Origin: Clostridium sp. DL-VIII
Lineage (GTDB): Bacteria > Bacillota > Clostridia > Clostridiales > Clostridiaceae
Length of the DNA: 64,000 nucleotides
Direction of reading: 5' to 3'
NCBI RefSeq assembly: GCF_000230835.1
Contig: NZ_CM001240.1
Location: forward strand, 5,478,279-5,542,278
The notes under the pieces were generated by a model. It had not been told where the DNA came from and did not search any database. It saw only the letters and a program-made list of their open reading frames with translations. Shown here piece by piece: positions 8,771 through 17,475 of the stretch. Each line of letters begins with the position of its first letter. Within the stretch, counting starts at the first letter, position 1. The position numbers and the translations under genes are program-made.

Positions 8771-10324
8771 TTATTTATTGCAACACCTCCACTCCTCGCA
8801 ATTCCATACATCTGTTGCAATTTCTTTATAAAACTCTGGTTCATGACATACTATTATTATGCTGCCGTCATATTCCTTTAAGGCACGTTTAAGCTCGTTT
8901 TTAGAATAAATATCCAAGTGATTTGTTGGTTCATCTAAAACCAACAGATTACTAGGTTCATTAATCAGCTTGCACAGCCTAACTTTAGCCTGCTCTCCTC
9001 CACTCAATATATTAATAGGGCTGTCTATATGCTGCCTTGTTAATCCACATCTAGCAAGATTACTTCTCACTTCTGTTTGAGTCAAATCTGGAAAGGTGTT
9101 CCAAACATCATACAAAACCGAAGCAGTATTATCTTCTATGATTTCCTGTTCAAAATATCCAATCTTTCTATAATCGCTTAAAGTTATTTCACCATCTATT
9201 GGTTTTAATAATCCAAGCAAGGTTTTTAGGAGAGTAGTTTTCCCTAAACCATTAGCTCCTGTTATTGCAATTTTTTCTCCTCTTTTCATTTTTAAATTTA
9301 GAGGTTTACTTAAAGGTGTAGTATATCCAATGATTAGATTATTTGCTTTAAATATTATACTTTCTGGCAACCTTACACTTTTAAAGTTAAAATGAGGTTT
9401 TATAATTTCTTTTTTTATTTCTATCTTTTCAATTTTATTAAGCTTTTTCTCTCTTGACTTAGCCTGCTTTGAAGTTGAAGCTCTTGCTTTATTTTTTCTT
9501 ATATAATCTTCAAGCTTTGCGATTTCATTTTGCTGTTCTTTATATTCAATTAGCCTCTGCTCTTTTCGTATTTCATAAAGCCTTACAAAATAATCATAAT
9601 TTCCTTCATATCTTGTTAAGGTTTTGTGCTCAAGATGATAAACTACATTCACTACACTATTTAAGAAACTATTATCATGAGATATTAATATAAATGCACT
9701 TTCATAGTTTTTTAAATAATTTTTAAGCCATTCAATATGCTCTTCATCCAAATGATTAGTCGGCTCATCTAATAATAAAATATCCGGTTTCTCTAAAAGC
9801 AGTTTGGCAAGTAAAACCTTAGTCCTCTGTCCTCCGCTTAATGTTGAAACATCCCTATCTAGGAGCTCCTTAATTCCAAGGCCAGCTGCAGTTGCCTGTA
9901 TTCTGGAATTAATGCTGTAAAAATCACTTTTATCTAAAATTTCCTGCATAGTTGCAATTTTTTTTAAACATTTATCCATTTCCACTTCATTCATATTACC
10001 AAGCTTGCTATATAAATCATTAATTTTATTCTCTATATTAAATAAATTTATAAAGGCTTCCTTTAAAAAATTAAATGCAGTAATTCCTTCTTTTAAATCA
10101 ACCCATTGATCCATATATCCAATGCTAAACTTACTATTCCAATCAATTTTACCTCCATCTGGCAAAACCTTATTTGTAATAATTTTCATAAAGGTTGATT
10201 TTCCCTCTCCATTTGCACCAATAAGACCAATGTGTTCCCCTTTTAATAATCTAAAAGAGGCATTGCTAAATAATATTCTATCGCCAAATGAATGACTCAT
10301 GTTTTCGATTGATAAAATACTCAT
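8771..10324 (-). CDS. ABC-F family ATPase (YfmM-like)
   Basis: A 517-aa soluble twin-ATPase ABC-F protein with no membrane domain. The first cassette has GANGEGKST, LSGGQ and LLLDEPTNHLD; a charged linker (about 245-305) contains the lysine-rich YIRKNKARASTSKQAKSREK arm; the second cassette has GANGLGKTT, LSGGE and LVLDEPTNHLD. ABC-F proteins act at the ribosomal E site as translation factors or antibiotic-protection proteins. Length and the opening SHSFGDRILF...LLKGEHIGLIGANGEGKST resemble B. subtilis YfmM, so a general translation role is more likely than drug resistance. I start at the second ATG: GAGGAG abuts the first ATG but is 9 nt from this one. Confidence 0.85.
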   Translation of the reverse strand: MSILSIENMSHSFGDRILFSNASFRLLKGEHIGLIGANGEGKSTFMKIITNKVLPDGGKIDWNSKFSIGYMDQWVDLKEGITAFNFLKEAFINLFNIENKINDLYSKLGNMNEVEMDKCLKKIATMQEILDKSDFYSINSRIQATAAGLGIKELLDRDVSTLSGGQRTKVLLAKLLLEKPDILLLDEPTNHLDEEHIEWLKNYLKNYESAFILISHDNSFLNSVVNVVYHLEHKTLTRYEGNYDYFVRLYEIRKEQRLIEYKEQQNEIAKLEDYIRKNKARASTSKQAKSREKKLNKIEKIEIKKEIIKPHFNFKSVRLPESIIFKANNLIIGYTTPLSKPLNLKMKRGEKIAITGANGLGKTTLLKTLLGLLKPIDGEITLSDYRKIGYFEQEIIEDNTASVLYDVWNTFPDLTQTEVRSNLARCGLTRQHIDSPINILSGGEQAKVRLCKLINEPSNLLVLDEPTNHLDIYSKNELKRALKEYDGSIIIVCHEPEFYKEIATDVWNCEEWRCCNK

Positions 10325-10433
10325 ATTATTCATCTCCTCGTGTCCTCATAATGAATAATATCATTCCCCAGTGCAAAGACCAAGTTCATAAATAATTCTG
10401 CAATATTTATAATCGCAAGAAATATTTATAAAA

Positions 10434-10477
10434 ATAAAAAATCCCCAGAGTGAGTATACTAACTATCCCAGAGATTT
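10434..10477 (-). terminator. Terminator after the acyltransferase gene
   Basis: On the minus strand AAATCTC pairs with GGGATTT around a nested AGTATACT dyad, and a run of T follows. It lies about 70 nt past the acyltransferase stop and upstream of the ABC-F gene, so an attenuator role for the latter cannot be excluded. Confidence 0.5.
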
Positions 10478-10490
10478 CTATACGCTTTAA

Positions 10491-10548
10491 TTTAGGCACA
10501 ATCAAAAAAATAACAAGCCCATCTGCCAGACTATTTTCATGTGCCTTA
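10491..10548. repeat. Dispersed palindromic repeat (AATCAAAAAAATAACA family), copy 1
   Basis: Ends TTTAGGCACA and TGTGCCTTA form an inverted repeat around AATCAAAAAAATAACAAGCCCA. The element supplies the stop codon of the acyltransferase gene. Related copies occur at 11677, 12188 and 49301. Confidence 0.6.
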
Positions 10549-11547
10549 TTTTAAAATAATATTCTTTAATTTAGTCTTTCTAATCAAGGTGATTATTAAA
10601 GCAGATAGACATAAGGTAAATATAAACTTAATCATTGAGTTTGCAGCAAATGCAGGTAAAAGTATAATAATCCAAATCATTATTATCTGATGTGAACAAT
10701 ATAGCCCTATACTGTATTCCTTGCAGGCTTTAGAGACTTTAGATGAAATATTTTTACTATACTCAATTGCCCAAATAAATATAAGTGGTGCTGAAATTAT
10801 GGCAGATAAATACATATTAGCATCTTTAGCAATACCTGTTTTATTTAATAAAAATGTTTCAATTAATAATATTATTATAGATATTATACTTAATAAACCT
10901 GCTTTTTTTATTTTTTCATTTAATTTATATTTACTTATTGCTGCACCTAAAGTTACGAAAAGAACTGATTCAGTAATACCTACTTGAGGAAGAAAGAATA
11001 TTCCTGTGTAGCCTTTAATTAAAGGATTTAACACAGTATTTTCATATAATCCATTATAAGTATCTCCGCTTGTCCCAAATAAATATAATATAAACCCAAC
11101 TATAAGTAAAAAAGCTATTTTATCTCTTCTTAGTAATGGCGCTATTATAAAAATAGTAATAATTAAGGAAGATATATACCAAAGGCTTCCTGTAATACCT
11201 ATAAATAAAAATCTTTGAATAATAATTCTTATTGGCATATTTAAGTTACTTAATACAACTGGAATCAAAGTTACAGTTTCTATAAGAACCCATGAAACAT
11301 AGAGTACTAATAATCTTTTTAATGTAGCTTTAGGTTCTTTTGGCGATTTGATTCGATTATATAAAAAGTAACCTGATACTATAAAGAAAAACGGTACTGC
11401 AAGTCTACAAATCCCCATGCTAGTTGCTATCCGTAAATTTTCATTTACAGACTGAAATGCCATTGTATGAATCATCATAACTAAAATAGCAAACACTAAA
11501 CGTAATACATCAACCATCCCATAATAAACATTATTTTTTGTTTCCAT
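10546..11547 (-). CDS. Acyltransferase family 3 membrane protein
   Basis: A 333-aa polytopic membrane protein with about ten hydrophobic helices, belonging to the acyltransferase-3 (WecH/OafA) family. The N-terminal signature DVLRLVFAILVMMIHT carries the family's membrane-embedded histidine, and GICRLAVPFFFIVSGYFLY follows as expected. Members O-acetylate cell-surface glycans, peptidoglycan precursors or antibiotics; the acceptor here cannot be inferred. It has no obvious operon partner. The stop codon lies within a dispersed repeat. The ribosome site is GGGGAGTG. Confidence 0.8.
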   Translation of the reverse strand: METKNNVYYGMVDVLRLVFAILVMMIHTMAFQSVNENLRIATSMGICRLAVPFFFIVSGYFLYNRIKSPKEPKATLKRLLVLYVSWVLIETVTLIPVVLSNLNMPIRIIIQRFLFIGITGSLWYISSLIITIFIIAPLLRRDKIAFLLIVGFILYLFGTSGDTYNGLYENTVLNPLIKGYTGIFFLPQVGITESVLFVTLGAAISKYKLNEKIKKAGLLSIISIIILLIETFLLNKTGIAKDANMYLSAIISAPLIFIWAIEYSKNISSKVSKACKEYSIGLYCSHQIIMIWIIILLPAFAANSMIKFIFTLCLSALIITLIRKTKLKNIILK

Positions 11548-11676
11548 ATAACATACTCACTCCCCTTTACTAAATTTATTACTTTCTTTAATATTCCTAA
11601 TTTTTAAATACCCACTACTAAACTTTACGTTAAATAATTGATTATATGAATTCTATTTTAAAACTGTTATAACTAT

Positions 11677-11728
11677 TTAGGCACAATCAAAAAAATAACA
11701 GCCCAGTATTCTTGCCTCTCACCTTACT
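11677..11728. repeat. Dispersed palindromic repeat, copy 2
   Basis: TTAGGCACAATCAAAAAAAT is identical to copy 1 for about 20 bp; the next part (AACAGCCCAGTATTC) is similar. It lies in the 310-bp spacer upstream of the acyltransferase gene, which otherwise holds only AT-rich sequence. Confidence 0.6.
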
Positions 11729-11809
11729 TATACAAATATAATAGTATAAGTAATAAATCTTGGTAACGTTAAACTTCCAAATTATACATTTTTAAAGACA
11801 AAACGTCAC

Positions 11810-11855
11810 TTAAGGCATATCTTTCATAGTAATAACTTTGAAAAATATGCCTTAA
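11810..11855. repeat. Long perfect-arm hairpin after the CD3324 gene
   Basis: Arms TTAAGGCATATCTTTCA and TGAAAAATATGCCTTAA pair over 17 bp with one mismatch. There is no T run, so it is not a classic terminator. It could block 3' exonucleases or be a relative of the AGGCACA-ended repeats nearby. Confidence 0.6.
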
Positions 11856-11857
11856 TC

Positions 11858-12133
11858 TTAAGTAGAATTTCTTTGCTTTCTAATTATTCTTCTAATACTT
11901 CCTTCTGTCAAAAAATATTTTTCCGATAACACTTTAACAGACATTCCAGAGTAATACTCATTAATTATTTCTTTATCTCGTGCTCTAAGATATCTTTTAG
12001 TTTCAGTATTCTCTCCCCAGGATTTTTTATTTTCATTTTTCCTAGGTATATAGATATATCCACCATCAATATAATCTTGAATTATTTCAATTATACCGTC
12101 TGGCAATACATTTTGTGCTTTTTCATATTTCAT
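11858..12133 (-). CDS. CD3324 family small HTH-like protein
   Basis: A 91-aa protein of the CD3324 family, widespread in clostridia and uncharacterised. It reads KYEKAQNVLPDGIIEIIQDY, then an aromatic/basic segment (GGYIYIPRKNENKKSWGE), then a probable helix-turn-helix (RDKEIINEYYSGMSVKVLSEKYFLTEGSIRRII) like that of Mor-type activators. The composition suggests DNA or RNA binding, but no target is visible. A modest GGAG precedes the ATG. It stands alone, followed immediately by a strong hairpin. Confidence 0.7.
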   Translation of the reverse strand: MKYEKAQNVLPDGIIEIIQDYIDGGYIYIPRKNENKKSWGENTETKRYLRARDKEIINEYYSGMSVKVLSEKYFLTEGSIRRIIRKQRNST

Positions 12134-12187
12134 AATTTCTTCGCTCCAATCAACATTTAATATATAAATGAAGATGCAAAGCTTGCT

Positions 12188-12232
12188 TTAGCATAATCAA
12201 AAAATTAATAGCTCAGTACATTTACCTATACT
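12188..12232. repeat. Degenerate dispersed repeat, copy 3
   Basis: TAGCATAATCAAAAAATTAATAGCTCAGTAC aligns with copies 1 and 2 but with several substitutions and one lost A. It lies in the 480-bp gap between the CD3324 gene and the beta-propeller gene. Confidence 0.4.
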
Positions 12233-12415
12233 TCATCTATTATTTTCATTCATATGCACAAAATATGAAAAACTCAAACTTTATATATTGGCTCCAAGCA
12301 AAAGTTTTTCACATCTTACAATCTTTGCATGGAGCTAACTACTATTGCTAAAAACATAGTTAAATCACTTCCTTTTATTTTATATTATGGCATTTAAGTG
12401 ATTGATGTCAATCTT

Positions 12416-12526
12416 AATAAAAAAATCGAAGGCGACTGTGGAGCCGGAGATTTTTTTACGCATCTGCCTTTTCGAACGCATGTGAGAAAAATCTGGCAGG
12501 CGAATAAGATTTATTTTTTATTCTTT
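12416..12526. repeat. GC-rich stem-forming repeat
   Basis: A locally GC-rich island in AT-rich DNA. AGATTTTTTT and AAAAATCT can pair, flanked by GCC and GGC and enclosing ACGCATCTGCC and ACGCATGTGAG. A partial second copy at 18377-18415 keeps TTTTTTTATGCATCTGCCTT and CATGTGAGA. A 64-codon frame crosses it but has no ribosome site. Function unknown. Confidence 0.45.
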
Positions 12527-12614
12527 TTGACACACAAAACCTACTTAATTGGCCTTTTCAATAAGTTATCCACAGCTTTAACTTTATTATAAATTCCTAA
12601 AGAATAAAAAAATA

Positions 12615-13712
12615 CTATTTTGTAGGAGCAGGTAATTCATTAATTTTCATTTTAAATAACACATAAGGTTTTTCTCTTAAATCTTTTCCATAATGATATT
12701 TTGCTTGTCTATGCAATTGGTTGGCTGTAAAATACAAATATTTATCTGTACCTATTGAGAGTGTATCTGGCCATAGTATTCGTGGATCATGAGCAATAGT
12801 TCTCATGGTTCCGTCTGTCCAAATTATTCTAATGCTGTTATTTTCATAATCTCCAGCATATATTGTTCCTTTTGAATCGGTGATCATACCATCAGATGCA
12901 CCCTTTTCTCCTAAGTATTTAACACAAGAAGATAATTCTGAGTTTGTAATCTTTCTGTTTCTTAAAAGCTCCGTTTCTATAGAATATAAGTTTCGACTTG
13001 CTAACGCGCAGTAATAAAGCACTTCTCCATCAGGAGATATTGCAATTCCATCTGATGACGTTGTAATTCTAGAGGTTGCTCCACTATTACTTCTATTAAG
13101 TAATACCTTACCTTCAACTTTAGGAAGAAAATTTTTGTCATAGGAAGTTGATTTATCTCCATTTAAGCGTCTAAATGCTTTTCCACTGCATAAATCAACT
13201 ACAATAATTCCACCTGGTCCCTTATCTGCTGAATCTGTGATATATGCATATCCTTCATCTCCAACACGATAATCTATACGCACATCGTTTAAATAAGTAG
13301 TAGGTAAAACTACATCATCAGAAAAAGTATAGCTTCTTTTAATTTTATTAGTAGCTAAATCTACACAAACAAGTTTTGCTCCACCTTTTATAGGTCTCGA
13401 AAATTTTGGTGCTGCTGTATCCAATACCCAAAGAGCTCCTCTACCATCTGAAACAACACTTTGCACGCTTATAAAACATTTATCTAAATTATCATAATCT
13501 ACCTCATTTGTACTTAAATCAGGATATGGAACTAACTTATTTTTAATTATTTCTGCTACAGTGAACTTGACATCATCTCCCCATTTAGGAAAGTTTACAA
13601 ATATACGTCCATTTTCTGAAATAGTAACTCCAGTAGGCATTGCTCCATAAAAAGTGAAAACTTGTTTCAAATCACCAAAAAATCTTTCTGCAGGCAGCTT
13701 TTTATGTTTCAT
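12615..13712 (-). CDS. MRJP/yellow-family beta-propeller protein
   Basis: A 365-aa protein of the major royal jelly/yellow family, related to SMP-30/gluconolactonase six-bladed beta-propellers. Recognisable blades include PTGVTISENGRIFVNFPKWG, ALWVLDTAAP, LNDVRID...AYITDSADKGPGGIIVVDL and the TSSDGIAISPDGEVLYYCAL segment. No signal peptide is visible, so it is predicted to be cytoplasmic. Bacterial members are poorly characterised; lactonase or dopachrome-type activities are suggested in annotation but not supported here. AAGGAGA precedes the ATG. It stands alone, with no neighbouring sugar-acid genes. Confidence 0.75.
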   Translation of the reverse strand: MKHKKLPAERFFGDLKQVFTFYGAMPTGVTISENGRIFVNFPKWGDDVKFTVAEIIKNKLVPYPDLSTNEVDYDNLDKCFISVQSVVSDGRGALWVLDTAAPKFSRPIKGGAKLVCVDLATNKIKRSYTFSDDVVLPTTYLNDVRIDYRVGDEGYAYITDSADKGPGGIIVVDLCSGKAFRRLNGDKSTSYDKNFLPKVEGKVLLNRSNSGATSRITTSSDGIAISPDGEVLYYCALASRNLYSIETELLRNRKITNSELSSCVKYLGEKGASDGMITDSKGTIYAGDYENNSIRIIWTDGTMRTIAHDPRILWPDTLSIGTDKYLYFTANQLHRQAKYHYGKDLREKPYVLFKMKINELPAPTK

Positions 13713-13771
13713 GTATTTCTCCTTTTTATTCTTATAATATGCCTTTTATATATTTGTTGTAACAAGATTAA

Positions 13772-13814
13772 AAAAGCCCACAAAAATCTAATTTCTAGAC
13801 TTTCATAGGCTTAT
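13772..13814 (-). terminator. Terminator after the methyltransferase gene
   Basis: On the minus strand AGCCTATGAAAGTCTA and TAGATTTTTGTGGGCT form an imperfect stem followed by TTTTTT. It lies just after the methyltransferase stop. Confidence 0.7.
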
Positions 13815-13845
13815 GATTAATATGAAATACATACTAAATTCATTA

Positions 13846-14619
13846 TTATTTTCTTAAAATATCTAAGGTATGTCCGCTTGCTCCAAGTAAATCTGGTCTT
13901 TCACATGTAGAAAAATGATAATCCATAAAAAGCTTAAAGGTATCGTCATCCATAGCACTTATAACAGTTCTCATATAATTAGCTGGTCCATCTGCTGCAA
14001 CTAATTTTATTCTTTGAAGTTTTACTTCCTCGTTCAATTTATTAATATCTTCAATTCTTACATAATCATATAAATCTTCCGGCTTTGATACAACGTGAAA
14101 ATCCTCAGTAAGTTTTCCATTATCAATAGATGAACGAATATTATTTTCCTTAAAACCATATGTTATTACGCTATATTCATTCATACAATAAGCTACTAAT
14201 ATAACACCATAAGGCTTAGTTACTCTTTTTGCTTCCTGCAGTGCTTTCACTTTATCTTCAAAGGTATATAAATGATACATTGGTCCAAATACCAATGTCA
14301 TATCAAAAGTATCATCTGAAAATCTTGATAAATCCAATGCTGTTCCCTGATATGCTTTTACTGTACTACCTTTTGACTTTAATACACCTAAATTGTGCTT
14401 TACAAGTTCAATTGCAGTAACATCATAGCCTTCATTTGCTAGTTGTACAGAGTATCTCCCCGTGCCAGCACCAACATCTAAGATTTTTGCATTTTTACTA
14501 TCATCTAGATAATCATGAATATACTTCATTGAAGTAATATATTCAACTTGCCCATATTTTCTTGTTAATCTTTTGTCCTCGCAAAATTTATTGTAGTATT
14601 TCTCTAGTTCACTTGTCAT
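13846..14619 (-). CDS. Class I SAM-dependent methyltransferase
   Basis: A 257-aa soluble class I methyltransferase. Motif I is AKILDVGAGTGRYSVQLA, motif II VTAIELV, and motif IV DDTFDMTLVFGPMYHL; these form the SAM pocket. The C-terminal ~100 residues (SVITYGFKENN through CERPDLLGASGHTLDILRK) form a lid specific to this subgroup, often found in small-molecule methyltransferases of Firmicutes. The substrate cannot be determined. GAGGAAT precedes the ATG. It is monocistronic with its own terminator. Confidence 0.8.
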   Translation of the reverse strand: MTSELEKYYNKFCEDKRLTRKYGQVEYITSMKYIHDYLDDSKNAKILDVGAGTGRYSVQLANEGYDVTAIELVKHNLGVLKSKGSTVKAYQGTALDLSRFSDDTFDMTLVFGPMYHLYTFEDKVKALQEAKRVTKPYGVILVAYCMNEYSVITYGFKENNIRSSIDNGKLTEDFHVVSKPEDLYDYVRIEDINKLNEEVKLQRIKLVAADGPANYMRTVISAMDDDTFKLFMDYHFSTCERPDLLGASGHTLDILRK

Positions 14620-14842
14620 ATCTTTATATTCCTCATCTATTATTATATTAGAAATTATTAAATTCCCGTTACACTACTTTTATATATATTCTAACAAATA
14701 TTATACTATATATTGCGTTAAAATATAAACTTTCTTTGCAAATACTGAAATTGGATAAGGCAATAAGAACCAAAAAAACATAGTGCTCCTAGTATCATGA
14801 ACTTGATAAATTTTCTCAGAGGAAAGTGGTTGCACCACGCTT

Positions 14843-14941
14843 CAATTGATAATTTGCAATTGACAATATACAATTTCGAGTAAAATTCCTTATAGAATTT
14901 TTTAACCTTTATTGACACTTGTACATTGTTCATTGTCAAGT
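14843..14941. repeat. MITE-like palindromic repeat, copy C
   Basis: Outer arms GCAATTGACAATATACAA and TTGTACATTGTTCATTGTC pair imperfectly, with a central AAATTCCTTATAGAATTTTTT hairpin. Layout and sequence match copy A at 7351-7472. A 73-codon frame crosses it but is not convincing. The rest of the 445-bp gap holds the terminator at 15013. Confidence 0.55.
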
Positions 14942-15012
14942 GAAACCTTTCTAATTTCTGATTTAATGAGTTTTCTTATCTGAAAATTCTATATTTTCCT
15001 GTACAATAAAAA

Positions 15013-15050
15013 TGGGGCTGTCGCACTAAAGAATGCGACAGCCCCATTTT
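15013..15050. terminator. Strong bidirectional terminator
   Basis: TGGGGCTGTCGCA and TGCGACAGCCCCA form a perfect 13-bp stem with an 8-nt loop; TTTT runs flank both sides. It terminates the amino-acid ABC operon (minus strand). Confidence 0.9.
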
Positions 15051-15064
15051 CTATTCTCTATTTT

Positions 15065-15928
15065 TTATTCTTTTTCTCCACCTTCAACTACAATTTGATC
15101 AGCAGTAATATTGTCTGGGAAACTTGCCTTTAATGTGTCCTCATAATCTTTATGGAAGAATTGTTCATCTTTTAATTTACCTTTAATTAAGCCATTTACA
15201 TAATCTAATAATTCATTATTTCCTTGCTTAACAGCACCAGCTATATAATCTTTATTACCTAATTCTTTAATACCAACTACATAACCAGGATTCTTTTTCG
15301 CCCATACAAGTACTGTTGTATTATCTTGTGAAAAAGCATCTGCTCTACCTGAAGTCAAGGCTTGGAAACCATCTGAAACAGCATCTACTTTTACTATGTT
15401 TGCATCTGGAACATTAGTTGAGAAGTACGAATCTTGTGTAGTACCTGTATTAACAGCTAATGTTTTACCCTTTAACTGATCTGCAGATGTTATAGGATTC
15501 TTTTCGCTAGAAACCACACCTATAGAAACTTTTTCATAAGGTAATGTGAAATCTACACTTTTAGCTCTATCATCTGTAACTGTGAAATCTGCAAGCATTA
15601 AGTCTACTTTTCCTGTTTGTACATAAGCAACTCTGTCTGCTGGATTTACAACTACCCAAGTGATTTTATTTTCATCACCAAGTAATTCCTTAGCAACTCT
15701 TTTACCAAATTCTACATCATAACCTTTATAACTTCCATCAGCATCTTGATAGCAAAATGGTGCATCATCTGAAAAAATACCTATTTTTATTGTATCTGCT
15801 TTTTTAATTGCAGCTATTGAACCAGGTTGTGCACTTGCTCCTGATTGACTTGTATTTCCACAGCCTACCATCCCTACTACTAATGCAAGACCAGCTAAAA
15901 TTGTTAAAATCTTTTTAGTTTTCTTCAT
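15065..15928 (-). CDS. Polar amino-acid ABC transporter substrate-binding lipoprotein
   Basis: A 287-aa extracytoplasmic lipoprotein of solute-binding family 3. The start is the ATG at 15928, preceded by GGAGTG. It gives a normal lipoprotein signal (MKKTKKILTILAGLALVVG) ending in MVGC, the lipid-modified Cys. The mature part has the two-lobed SBP_bac_3 pattern: IKIGIFSDDAPFCYQD, GYDVEFGKRVAKELLG, RVAYVQTGKVDLMLADFTVT and LKGKTLAVNTGTTQD. The pattern fits binding of glutamate, aspartate or cysteine; the exact ligand is not inferable. It is the last gene of the permease-permease-ATPase-binding protein operon. Confidence 0.85.
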   Translation of the reverse strand: MKKTKKILTILAGLALVVGMVGCGNTSQSGASAQPGSIAAIKKADTIKIGIFSDDAPFCYQDADGSYKGYDVEFGKRVAKELLGDENKITWVVVNPADRVAYVQTGKVDLMLADFTVTDDRAKSVDFTLPYEKVSIGVVSSEKNPITSADQLKGKTLAVNTGTTQDSYFSTNVPDANIVKVDAVSDGFQALTSGRADAFSQDNTTVLVWAKKNPGYVVGIKELGNKDYIAGAVKQGNNELLDYVNGLIKGKLKDEQFFHKDYEDTLKASFPDNITADQIVVEGGEKE

Positions 15929-16014
15929 TTTATTCACTCCTAAACCATAAATAATAAATATAAATTTTATATAAAACATTAAATATCTTATTTCGATACC
16001 TAATTATTAGACAA

Positions 16015-16752
16015 CTAATTCTCTGATAAATTTAAAAATCTTTTTGCTTCAACTGTATCTGGAGAGCTGAAAAATTTATCTGGTGTATTCACTTCTGCAA
16101 TTTTTCCGCCTTCCATAAATATAATCTTGTCAGATACTTTTTCTGCAAATGCCATTTCATGTGTAACAACGAGCATAGTAAGTCCTTGATCTTTTAACCC
16201 TTTAATTACATCCAAAACTTCTCTTACCATTTCTGGATCTAATGCAGCAGTAACCTCATCAAATAATATTATTTCTGGATTCATCGAAAGAGCCCTGCAG
16301 ATAGCTACCCTTTGTTTTTGTCCACCAGATAATTCTCTTGGATAAGCTAATTTCTTTTCTGCTAACCCTACTCTCTCCAAATGCTTTAAAGCTTCTTTTA
16401 CAGCCTCATCTTTACTTTTCTTTTCTACCTTCATAGGTCCTAAAATAATATTATTTAAAACATTCATATGCGGAAATAAGTCATAACTTTGAAATACCAT
16501 ACTTATCTTTTTTCTTATCTCACACCAATGTTTATATTTAGCTCCAGGTTTTGTAATTAACTCTTTATTTAAATATATTTCTCCGCCTTGAATTTCTTCT
16601 AATCCGTTAATACATCTTAAAAGCGTTGATTTTCCGCAGCCAGAACGACCCAATATAGAAATTACCTCACCTTTTTCCACATCAAAACTAATATCATTAA
16701 GTACAGTATTTTCTTTATAGGATTTTTTAATATTTTTTACACTTAGTAACAT
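16015..16752 (-). CDS. Polar amino-acid ABC transporter ATP-binding protein
   Basis: A 245-aa GlnQ/HisP-type ATPase. Walker A is GRSGCGKST, the Q-loop lies in SMVFQSYDLFPHMNVLNNI, the signature is LSGGQKQR, Walker B is IILFDEVTAALDP and the switch His is in LVVTHEMAFAEKV. It energises the two permeases encoded just upstream. I use the ATG at 16752, 6 nt after AGAGGTG, rather than the GTG three codons earlier, which overlaps that ribosome site. Confidence 0.9.
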   Translation of the reverse strand: MLLSVKNIKKSYKENTVLNDISFDVEKGEVISILGRSGCGKSTLLRCINGLEEIQGGEIYLNKELITKPGAKYKHWCEIRKKISMVFQSYDLFPHMNVLNNIILGPMKVEKKSKDEAVKEALKHLERVGLAEKKLAYPRELSGGQKQRVAICRALSMNPEIILFDEVTAALDPEMVREVLDVIKGLKDQGLTMLVVTHEMAFAEKVSDKIIFMEGGKIAEVNTPDKFFSSPDTVEAKRFLNLSEN

Positions 16753-16794
16753 GTGTTTCACCTCTTGTATGCAAAATTCGTTTTTGATTGTGTC

Positions 16795-17475
16795 TTATAT
16801 CACCGAAACTTTCTTCTCTAAATATTTTGAAAACAATGATAAAGGATAACAAATAATAAAGTAAACAATTAATAGGATGAAATACATCGTAAACGAAATA
16901 TAACTATTAGGATTGTTGTAATATACTACCTGAATAATGTTTTGCGAAACCTTTAACACTTCTGAAACACCTATTAAAAATACTATATTAGTGGTTTTTA
17001 TAAGACGCGTTGCCAAATTAACTATAGCTGGTATGCTTCTTATTACTACTTGTGGCAAAATTACATATCTATACATTTGAATTTTTGTAAGCCCTATGGC
17101 TGCACTTGATTCAAACTGACTTTTTGGTAGACTTTCTATATAGCTCCTTACTAAATCACCAATTTCGAAAGTTCCCCACAATGTGAAAACAATAATTGAT
17201 ACAACCATATTATCTGTTTGTATATTAAAAACATAAGACACACCAAAAAAGAACACAAATAACCAAATTAAAGGGTGAATTAATCTAAATGCTTCTAATA
17301 AGACTCTTAATACAATGTTAACTAATTTATTTTTTGAAGTCATAAGTACGCCAACTATAAATCCCAAAATAATAGATAATACCAAAGAAATAGCGGATAA
17401 TTTTATAGTAACAACAAAACCATCTAATAACCTTGGAAAAGCTTGTATTATATTATCAATTCCCAAATTCTGCAA
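16795..17475 (-). CDS. Polar amino-acid ABC transporter permease 2
   Basis: A 226-aa inner-membrane permease of the HisM/GlnP type with about five membrane helices and the EAA coupling loop (SSAAIGLTKIQMYRYVILPQ) that docks on the ATPase. The frame opens with TTG (17475) after an AGGA about 9 nt upstream, inside the end of the preceding permease gene; a 20-bp overlap implies translational coupling. No good ATG start exists. Confidence 0.85.
   Translation of the reverse strand: MQNLGIDNIIQAFPRLLDGFVVTIKLSAISLVLSIILGFIVGVLMTSKNKLVNIVLRVLLEAFRLIHPLIWLFVFFFGVSYVFNIQTDNMVVSIIVFTLWGTFEIGDLVRSYIESLPKSQFESSAAIGLTKIQMYRYVILPQVVIRSIPAIVNLATRLIKTTNIVFLIGVSEVLKVSQNIIQVVYYNNPNSYISFTMYFILLIVYFIICYPLSLFSKYLEKKVSVI

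Noticed and set aside
8771..10324. ABC-F protein as an antibiotic-resistance determinant
   Set aside because: Length and sequence resemble the housekeeping YfmM-like type; no resistance-type leader peptide is visible.
12398..12592. 64-codon + strand frame
   Set aside because: It has no ribosome site, runs through the GC-rich repeat, and the translation has no domain-like pattern.
14718..14939. 73-codon - strand frame
   Set aside because: Its first half is made of the MITE-like repeat and it lacks a ribosome site; probably chance.
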